This document shows positions 6,453 through 12,182 of a DNA stretch of 12,182 nt, one piece after another (within the stretch, counting starts at the first letter, position 1; the number at the start of each line of letters is the position of its first letter). Position numbers and translations under genes: made by a program. Source of the DNA: 66-474 sp050738155 (GTDB taxonomy: Bacteria > Pseudomonadota > Gammaproteobacteria > Xanthomonadales > Rhodanobacteraceae); NCBI GenBank assembly GCA_050738155.1, contig JBOHYW010000110.1:1-12182 (forward strand), read 5' to 3'. The notes under the pieces were generated by a model. It was not told the DNA's origin and made no database searches. It saw only the letters and a program-made list of their open reading frames with translations.

Positions 6453-9400
6453 ATGCGCTGCGCGACCCGCTGCAGATGCCCCTCGACGGAATCCGCGTGG
6501 TCGAGGCCAGCGCCGGCACCGGCAAGACCTTCACCATCGCCACGCTGTATCTGCGCCTGATCCTGGAACACGGATTGCTGCCTGAAGCCATCGTGGTAGC
6601 CACCTTCACCCGCGCCGCCACCGCCGAGTTGTCCGAGCGCCTGCGTGCGCGACTGACACGCGCGGACGAAATGCTCGAGCATGATGATCCCGCATCCTTG
6701 CAAGATGGTGACGACGGCGAAACCAGGGCAATACGTGCCGTGATCGGTCACGCACTGGGCTGCGGCCGGTCACTTGTCGAATTGCGTGAGCACGCACGCA
6801 AGGCGCGCCTCGCGATGGACGGAGCGATGATCGGCACCCTGCACGGTTTCTGTTTTCGGGCACTGGGTGAATTCGGCTTCGAGACCGGGCAGGCACTGGA
6901 TGAACCGGAACTCATCGACGACGCGCGCGCGCTGGAACTCGAAATCGTGCGCGATTTCTGGCGTCGCGGCAGTGCGGATGCATCCGTCGCGCGGTTGCTG
7001 GCCGGGACTTGGAGCTCGCCCGACGCGTTGGCGAAGCAGGTCCGTGACGTGCGTTGGCGCGGGCGCGGCATCGAAGTACCGGTCGTTGCTACCGATGCAT
7101 TGCAAAGCGAGCTTGCATCGATCCGGCGGCGTATCGCGACATGGGACGACGCGACCCTGGCGCAAGCCGATCAGGAAATCGGGGCAAGCTTGAACAACGC
7201 GGCGGCGCGGAAGTCCCGCTGGCACGCGCTGCGCGTGTTGCGCGACTGGGCGCGCAACGAGCAGCTGGACGCCGATTCCGATTTCATTGCATTGTCGGAA
7301 GCCGCACGCTTCGACCGCGAAGCAATCGGGAAACTCGGCTCCTTTCTGAAACACCCGGAAGGAAACGTTTTCGATGCGGTGCGGCAGTTGCAATCATTGC
7401 TGGATGCGCTGGTCGCGGCACGCACCACGATGGCGGGACTGCCAGCAGCCAATCTGCTCCGCGACGCGCGCCTTTATCTTGAAAGCGAACGGCCACGCCG
7501 GCTGGCCGCGCGCAATCTGATGAGCCACGACCAGGCGGTGGACCGCCTCGCTGACGCACTCGCCGAGCCCACCCGTGGCGGCACGGCGACCGCAAAAATG
7601 CGCGCCCGTTGGAAGGCCGCGCTGATCGATGAATTCCAGGATACCGACACGGCGCAATGGCACATCGTGCGACGGCTGTTCGGCGACACCACCTTGGTGC
7701 TGGTCGGCGATCCCAAGCAGTCGATCTACGGCTTCCGCGGCGGCGATGTGTACGCGTGGCGCGAGGCGGTGGCGGCTTCCAGCCATGCAAGGCTGGAACT
7801 GGCCACAAGCTTTCGTTCCGGCGCGGGCATGACGCGTGGCATCAACGCCCTGTTCGATCGAACTGACGCGTTCATCGAGCAAGGCTTCGACTACACCGAA
7901 GTCGCGTCCGACGACAGCGTGGCCGCACGCGCGCTGCTTCGCGACGGCGTGCCGGTCCCGGCGCTGCAACTGTGGCAATTCACGCCCGCGGACGCAGGCC
8001 AAGCCGACGGCCAACCCGCCAACAAGGAACGCGTGCGCAAGGCGATCCAATCCGCCTGCGTGGCATGGCTCGCCAACATGCTCGACGATCCGGCCGTCAA
8101 GCTGCGGGAACACGATGGCACGCTCACATCGTTGCGGCCAAGACACATCGCGGTGCTGGTCAACAGCAATGCCGAAGCCCATGCGATGCAGGCCGCGCTG
8201 GGCCGTGCCGGAGTCGCGGCATCCAGCAATCTGCGCGCCAGCGTGTATGCCAGCGACGAAGCCGCCGACCTCGCGCTGCTGCTGGATTCGCTGGCGGCGC
8301 CGGACGACCCGCGCCGCGCACGCGCCGCGCATGCCAGCGTGTTGCTTGGCCATGATGCAGTGGCCATTGCTTCCGCCAATTCGGATGCGCAAGCCTTGGC
8401 GGCGATGCTGGAACGGGTGGCCGAGTGGACGGCGATGGTGGATCATCGCGGGCCGTTGCCGTGGCTGCACCAACTGATCGCCGAGGCTGCGCCGCGCATC
8501 CTCGCATGGCCCGACGGCCAGCGCCGCATCGCCAACTACCTGCAACTGGCCGAGCTGCTGCAGGCCCTGCATGCAACCAGTTTCGGCGTCGACGATCTCG
8601 CCGCGCGCTTCGCACGCGCGCGGGTTGAGGCAATTGGCGATGATGTTGACGGTGCGCGCTTGCGAATCGACACCGATGCCGACACCGTCAGCATCGCCAC
8701 TGTGCATGCCGCCAAGGGATTGGAATACGAGGTGGTGCTCGTCCCCTACGCCGTGCTCGCGTTCGACCCCGGCAAGCACAGCGAAAAGGTGCCGCTGTAC
8801 TGGCACCACAGCGGCAACCAGGCGCACGTGGCGGTGGGCACGGGCACGCCCGAACCCATTCGCGCGGCTGCCTTCACCGAACAAGCCGCCGAAGACGTCC
8901 GCAAATTCTACGTCGCGGTGACGCGTGCCAAGGCACTGTGCGTGCTGCCGTGGGGCGAAGCGACTTGCACGCAATACAGCCCGATGTTCCATTTGCTGCA
9001 CGCGGCCGGGCGCGCCACACCGCTGTCGGCGGACGCAGCGGGCTGCGCGCAGGCACTGCGCGAATTGTGCGAACGCGCTGGCGACGCGGCTGAAATCGTG
9101 CCGTTGCCGAACGCAGGCACGCGGCCCCGTCACTTGATCCGCCGCGATGCGCCTCGCGACGATCGGCCACAACCGCTGGCCGCGCGCGAATTTGCGCGCA
9201 GGACACTGCAGCGCGACTGGCAAACGTGGTCGTTCTCGCGGCTGGTGCGCGGACGCGCGGCAGCAGTCGATGGCGATCCCGCGCCGGGTGCGGGTGATGG
9301 CGACGCGAGTCCGGTGCAGCCGGTCGCTGCTGTACGTCCGGCGCTGGCCGGCGCGCGCTTCGGCACGACAGTACATGCCGTGCTGGAACTCGCCGATTAT

Positions 9401-10063
9401 GCGGCATGGAACGGCATGGCCGAGGTGCCCGCTTCGCAACGCGATCTCGTGGCCCGCTGCCTGCGCGCGCAGGGCCTGCCCGAGCGCGGCATGCGCCCGG
9501 ACGAAGCGCTGCGCCAAACCGGCGCGTGCGTCGGTGCGGCACTGAACGCCACCCTGCCATGCGGGATGCGACCGTGCGAACTCTTGCCGCCCGCACGCCG
9601 CGCGGAGATGGAATTCCATCTGGCCCTGGCGCCGACAGCGGTTCCCGAGTTGTTCGTGTTGTTGCACCGGCATGGCTACCAGCAACAACGCCACGGCGTC
9701 GGCACCGAGACCCTGCACGGCATGCTGACCGGCGTGATCGACCTGGTGTTCGAGCACGCCGGCAAGTTTCACCTGATCGACTGGAAGACCAACTGGTGTC
9801 CGCCGTATGACGAGGCAGCGCTGGAGGCCGAGATCGCCGCGCACGATTACGACCTGCAGTGGTTGATCTACACCCTCGCCTTGCACCGCTGGCTCAGGCA
9901 GCGGCTAATCAATTACGACTACGACCGTCACTTGGGCGAGGTGTACTACCTGTTCGTGCGCGGACTTGCCGACGGCCGCGGCGTACACGCGGATCGCCCG
10001 CCGCGGCGACTGATCGAGGCGCTGGATGCGCTGTTCGACGCCAACGCGGAGGCCCGCGCATGA
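6449..10063 (+). CDS. recB: Exodeoxyribonuclease V subunit beta (RecB), helicase-nuclease
   Basis: RecB is the 3'-5' motor, the only nuclease and the RecA loader of RecBCD. The 1204 residues match the family size (E. coli about 1180). UvrD-like SF1 motifs run in order: Walker A ASAGTGKT (20-27), Ia ATFTRAATAELSERLR (51-66), Walker B LIDEFQDTD (392-400), III LVGDPKQSIYGFRGGD (418-433), IV LATSFRSG (451-458), V IATVHAAKGLEYEVV (749-763), VI YVAVTRAKAL (821-830). After a Gly/Ala/Asp-rich linker (about 936-962) comes the nuclease domain, with H976 (GTTVHAVLE), D1098 (GVIDLVF), D1111 and K1113 (LIDWKTNW) and the downstream DLQWLIYTLALHRWL (1135-1149). These equal E. coli H956, D1067, D1080 and K1082, so it should cut DNA. 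The start is a TTG at 6449 overlapping the recC stop (TTGA), supported by GGGAG (6437-6441) seven bases upstream; the next in-frame ATG (6476) has less support. Confidence 0.96.
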   Translation: MNALRDPLQMPLDGIRVVEASAGTGKTFTIATLYLRLILEHGLLPEAIVVATFTRAATAELSERLRARLTRADEMLEHDDPASLQDGDDGETRAIRAVIGHALGCGRSLVELREHARKARLAMDGAMIGTLHGFCFRALGEFGFETGQALDEPELIDDARALELEIVRDFWRRGSADASVARLLAGTWSSPDALAKQVRDVRWRGRGIEVPVVATDALQSELASIRRRIATWDDATLAQADQEIGASLNNAAARKSRWHALRVLRDWARNEQLDADSDFIALSEAARFDREAIGKLGSFLKHPEGNVFDAVRQLQSLLDALVAARTTMAGLPAANLLRDARLYLESERPRRLAARNLMSHDQAVDRLADALAEPTRGGTATAKMRARWKAALIDEFQDTDTAQWHIVRRLFGDTTLVLVGDPKQSIYGFRGGDVYAWREAVAASSHARLELATSFRSGAGMTRGINALFDRTDAFIEQGFDYTEVASDDSVAARALLRDGVPVPALQLWQFTPADAGQADGQPANKERVRKAIQSACVAWLANMLDDPAVKLREHDGTLTSLRPRHIAVLVNSNAEAHAMQAALGRAGVAASSNLRASVYASDEAADLALLLDSLAAPDDPRRARAAHASVLLGHDAVAIASANSDAQALAAMLERVAEWTAMVDHRGPLPWLHQLIAEAAPRILAWPDGQRRIANYLQLAELLQALHATSFGVDDLAARFARARVEAIGDDVDGARLRIDTDADTVSIATVHAAKGLEYEVVLVPYAVLAFDPGKHSEKVPLYWHHSGNQAHVAVGTGTPEPIRAAAFTEQAAEDVRKFYVAVTRAKALCVLPWGEATCTQYSPMFHLLHAAGRATPLSADAAGCAQALRELCERAGDAAEIVPLPNAGTRPRHLIRRDAPRDDRPQPLAAREFARRTLQRDWQTWSFSRLVRGRAAAVDGDPAPGAGDGDASPVQPVAAVRPALAGARFGTTVHAVLELADYAAWNGMAEVPASQRDLVARCLRAQGLPERGMRPDEALRQTGACVGAALNATLPCGMRPCELLPPARRAEMEFHLALAPTAVPELFVLLHRHGYQQQRHGVGTETLHGMLTGVIDLVFEHAGKFHLIDWKTNWCPPYDEAALEAEIAAHDYDLQWLIYTLALHRWLRQRLINYDYDRHLGEVYYLFVRGLADGRGVHADRPPRRLIEALDALFDANAEARA

Positions 10064-11829
10064 ATGCCACGCTTGCAAGCCTGCAACGAGGAGGACACTT
10101 GCGCCACGTCGACGCGGCGTTGGGTGACTGGATCGCGCGCATGTTTCCCGATGCATCGGACGAGGTCACGTTGGCTGCGGCGCTGGCAGCACGCGCGGTC
10201 ACGGATGGCCACAGCGCGTTGGCACTGGACCGGGCGCAGGCGTGGTTGGCCGGACTCGCCGACGGCAAGGTGCCGGCATTGCCTGGATTGACTGGATGGT
10301 GCGAAGCACTGCGCCGCTCGCAGGCGGTACACGCCAGTGGAACACTTGCGCCAATCGACGTGCGACCGCTGGTACTCGACGCACAGGGCCGAGTGTATTT
10401 GCGCCGCTATTTCGAATACGAGCAACGCCTCGCCCGCGCACTCGTCGCGCGTGCCGGTAGCTGCATTTCCCGATCCCAGGCCCCCGGCCCCCGGCCCCCG
10501 ATTGCCGACATCGACCCCGAACAACAACACGCCATCGCGTCCGCGCTCACGCACCGATTCACCCTGGTCACCGGCGGTCCGGGTACCGGCAAGACCTACA
10601 GCGTGGTGCGCATGCTGGCGGCACTCGCGCAGCACGCGCAAGCCCGAGGCGAAACGTTGCGAATCGCCTTGAGCGCGCCGACTGGCAAAGCCGCCGCGCG
10701 GCTGGCCGAATCGGTGCGGGCACAACTCGGACGACTCGACCTGACTGCGGCGGTTGCTGCGCAAATCCCGGCCGAGGCTACCACCGTGCACCGCCTGCTC
10801 GGTCTCTCGCCGTGGGCCACGCGTGCGCGTCACGACCATGCAACGCCATTGCCACATGACGTGGTGGTGGTCGATGAAGTGTCGATGGTCGACCTGCCGC
10901 TGATGGTCAAACTGGTCGACGCGGTCCCGGAATCCGCGCGGCTGATCCTGCTGGGCGACCCCGGCCAGCTCGCGGCGGTCGAAGCAGGCAACGTGCTGGG
11001 TGCGTTGCTGGAGGCGGCGCACCAGCCTCCGCTGCAGGACTGCCACGTCACCTTGACGCACAGCCACCGCTTCGCCGCACAGTCCACACTCGGGACGTTG
11101 GCCACATCCATTGCACAGGGAGACGTCGAAGCCGCGATGCATGTATTCGCGGACTCGCACGATGCGACGTTGTCCGCTCCAACCCAGGCCGCAACCCTGC
11201 TGGCGCAATCGACCGAGCGTTATCGCGCTCTGCTGGAAGCTGCCGATCCCGCCGCGGCGCTGCACGCCGCGCGCAGCTTTCGCGTACTGACGGCATTGCG
11301 CCATGGCACGTCCGGTTGCATCGCCATCGACCGTGCGATCGCCGCTCGATTGCAACGCATCGCGGGTGTGCGCGGGGATGAACGCTGGTGGCGGGGAAGA
11401 CTGATCCTGATCACCGTCAACCGCCCGGAACTTGGATTGTTCAACGGCGATACCGGCGTTGTCTGGCAGGACGCGGAAGCTGCGCCGAAGGCGTTCTTCG
11501 AAGGTGCCGATGGCACGCCACGCGCGGTTCCCGTCACCGCGCTGCCGCCATACGAAGGCGCATTCGCACAGACCGTGCACAAGGCGCAAGGCTCGGAATT
11601 CGAGCACGTGACCCTGGTCACCGGCCCGGATTCCGCCGTGCTGACCCGCGAGCTGCTGTACACCGGCGTCACCCGCGCCCGCGCAAGCATCGCAATCCAC
11701 GCCACGCCGGAAACGCTGCGCGCTGGCATCGAAAGGCGCACCTTGCGCTTCACTGGCCTCGCCGACCGCTTGCATGAAGCGGCGGCCGCCCCAAGTTTCA
11801 TTGCGGAATCTTTACCCGATGGCAAATAA
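10060..11829 (+). CDS. recD: Exodeoxyribonuclease V subunit alpha (RecD), 5'-3' helicase
   Basis: RecD is the fast 5'-3' motor of RecBCD and is needed for its nuclease activity and Chi response. The protein has 589 residues. An N-terminal RecC-contacting domain (1 to about 132) is joined by a Pro/Gly-rich linker (about 133-150) to an SF1B helicase. Motifs are Walker A GGPGTGKT (172-179), Ia SAPTGKAAARL (205-215), Walker B VVVDEVSMVDLP (269-280), III ILLGDPGQLAAVEAG (296-310), IV THSHRF (333-338), FNGDTGVV (461-468), V QTVHKAQGSEF (504-514) and VI LLYTGVTRARASI (532-544). All are intact. It is slightly shorter than E. coli RecD (608), mainly because the segment between motifs III and IV is much shorter. 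The ATG at 10060 overlaps the recB stop (ATGA), so translation is coupled; the longer open frame from 9859 overlaps recB and is not real. A heptamer repeat encodes part of the linker. Confidence 0.95.
   Translation: MNATLASLQRGGHLRHVDAALGDWIARMFPDASDEVTLAAALAARAVTDGHSALALDRAQAWLAGLADGKVPALPGLTGWCEALRRSQAVHASGTLAPIDVRPLVLDAQGRVYLRRYFEYEQRLARALVARAGSCISRSQAPGPRPPIADIDPEQQHAIASALTHRFTLVTGGPGTGKTYSVVRMLAALAQHAQARGETLRIALSAPTGKAAARLAESVRAQLGRLDLTAAVAAQIPAEATTVHRLLGLSPWATRARHDHATPLPHDVVVVDEVSMVDLPLMVKLVDAVPESARLILLGDPGQLAAVEAGNVLGALLEAAHQPPLQDCHVTLTHSHRFAAQSTLGTLATSIAQGDVEAAMHVFADSHDATLSAPTQAATLLAQSTERYRALLEAADPAAALHAARSFRVLTALRHGTSGCIAIDRAIAARLQRIAGVRGDERWWRGRLILITVNRPELGLFNGDTGVVWQDAEAAPKAFFEGADGTPRAVPVTALPPYEGAFAQTVHKAQGSEFEHVTLVTGPDSAVLTRELLYTGVTRARASIAIHATPETLRAGIERRTLRFTGLADRLHEAAAAPSFIAESLPDGK
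10466..10507 (+). repeat. Heptanucleotide tandem repeat inside recD
   Basis: Six consecutive 7-base units can be read: TTTCCCG, ATCCCAG, three identical GCCCCCG copies (10480-10500), then ATTGCCG. The perfect core encodes the linker residues A141-P147 of RecD, directly before the helicase domain. Because seven is not a multiple of three, gain or loss of one unit would shift the recD frame. Similar degenerate CCCGATT-like heptamers occur between genes in related bacteria as far as I recall, but I cannot confirm this here. In the given sequence recD is in frame. Confidence 0.6.
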
Positions 11830-11854
11830 GCTCACCCATCTCGACCAACTTTCC

Positions 11855-11948
11855 CGTCATTCCGGACGCCACGCAACGGCGATCCGGAATCGGCCTTTCC
11901 TGTTGAAAGCAGATTCCGGGTTCCACCTTCAGTGGCCCCGGAATGACG
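11855..11948. repeat. Multi-hairpin intergenic repeat (CGTCATTCCGG ... CCGGAATGACG)
   Basis: A 94-base element lies 25 bases after the recD stop. Its ends are perfect 11-base inverted repeats (11855-11865 and 11938-11948). Inside are an 8-base pair CCGGAATC/GATTCCGG (11884-11891, 11912-11919) capped by CTTTC/GAAAG (11895-11899, 11905-11909), plus two 4-base stems, CGCC/GGCG (11867-11870, 11878-11881) and CCAC/GTGG (11923-11926, 11932-11935). It can fold as a cloverleaf or as two tandem hairpins. This resembles the short dispersed repeats ending in CGTCATTCCGG known from many proteobacteria. It probably ends or stabilises the recCBD transcript, although no T-run marks a classic terminator. Copy number elsewhere in the genome cannot be seen here. 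Confidence 0.7.
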
Positions 11949-11990
11949 ATTGAAGGATCAAGACCGCAAACCTTCGCCCGCCTCCTGTTC

Positions 11991-12182
11991 ATGCACGACT
12001 TCCATCCCGCCGTCACCGCCTGGTTCGAATCGGCATTCGACGCGCCTACGCCCGCGCAGTCACAAGCGTGGCCCGCGGTCGCTTCTGGCCGGAATGTCCT
12101 GATCGCCGCGCCGACCGGCTCGGGCAAGACGCTGGCGGCGTTCCTCGCCGAAATCGACTCCCTAGTGCGGCAAGGTGTTGCA
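11991..12182 (+). CDS. Lhr-like DEAD/DEAH-box helicase, N-terminal 64 codons only
   Basis: The open frame runs off the right edge. The visible part begins with HPAVTAWFESAF, followed by a Q-motif-like FDAPTPAQSQAWPAVASGR (16-34; F16 and Q23 in the expected places) and Walker A APTGSGKTLAAFLAEIDSLV (40-59). This spacing and wording are typical of the Lhr family of large superfamily-2 helicases, which take part in DNA repair or RNA processing; other DEAD/DEAH helicases are less likely. The ATG at 11991 gives the usual family N-terminus but lacks a clear ribosome binding site. An in-frame ATG at 11943, inside the upstream repeat, would add 16 residues (MTIEGSRPQTFARLLF). The repeat separates this gene from recD, so it may have its own promoter, though none is obvious. 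Confidence 0.82.
   Translation, partial: MHDFHPAVTAWFESAFDAPTPAQSQAWPAVASGRNVLIAAPTGSGKTLAAFLAEIDSLVRQGVA

Noticed and set aside
7394..9886. An 830-codon minus-strand open frame opposite recB
   Set aside because: Same codon-aligned antisense artefact; recB motifs on the plus strand are complete and in order.
9859..10059. 67-residue N-terminal extension of RecD
   Set aside because: It overlaps the recB nuclease domain in another frame, and its Arg/Pro/Ala-rich sequence is unlike RecD.
11384..11391. E. coli Chi octamer GCTGGTGG within recD
   Set aside because: One copy in about 12 kb of GC-rich DNA is expected by chance, it encodes ordinary residues (RWWR), and the RecC pocket suggests this organism uses a different Chi.
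9946..11775. A 609-codon minus-strand open frame opposite recD
   Set aside because: Codon-aligned with recD and explained by rare-codon avoidance; no protein family features.

Overview
The window is GC-rich, densely coding DNA from a chromosome, most likely of a gammaproteobacterium in or near the Xanthomonadales (Rhodanobacteraceae or Xanthomonadaceae type). That placement is inferred from the gene set, the strong avoidance of A/T-ending codons, the TACAAT-type promoter and the small inverted-repeat elements between genes. No sequence search could be run. No tRNA, rRNA, CRISPR array, prophage or insertion sequence is visible.

Layout. Positions 1-325 (minus) hold the N-terminal part of a TetR-family repressor that runs off the left edge. 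It is divergent from a class I SAM-dependent methyltransferase (416-1081, plus), with a 90-base control region between them. Next, from a likely promoter at 1130-1135, come a nicotinamide phosphoribosyltransferase (nadV, 1173-2591) and a very small COG2388/YidJ-type GNAT acetyltransferase (2624-2893). A 226-base gap (2894-3119) holds a degenerate inverted-repeat element and a short dyad next to the recC start. The core of the window is a complete RecBCD operon in the order recC-recB-recD (3120-11829). The genes are coupled by 4-base overlaps (TTGA and ATGA), and ptrA, which lies between recC and recB in E. coli, is absent. A gap of about 160 bases follows, carrying a 94-base multi-hairpin repeat. 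The window ends in the first 64 codons of a Lhr-like DEAD/DEAH helicase (11991-12182).

How the genes work together. RecC (Chi scanning and scaffold), RecB (3'-5' helicase plus nuclease) and RecD (5'-3' helicase) form the enzyme that processes double-strand ends, loads RecA and degrades linear foreign DNA. All catalytic motifs of RecB and RecD are intact, so the complex should be active. The partial Lhr-like gene is another nucleic-acid helicase, but the repeat separates it from the operon. The left-hand genes are unrelated functions: a possible TetR-regulated methyltransferase and NAD salvage.

I found no clearly new multi-gene system. The points most worth a second look are: (i) most RecC residues equivalent to the E. 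coli Chi-reading pocket are changed, suggesting a different Chi sequence; (ii) a heptanucleotide tandem repeat lies inside recD just before the helicase domain, where a copy-number change would shift the frame; (iii) the recD/lhr-like spacer element can form two competing folds and contains a possible in-frame start codon of the downstream helicase.
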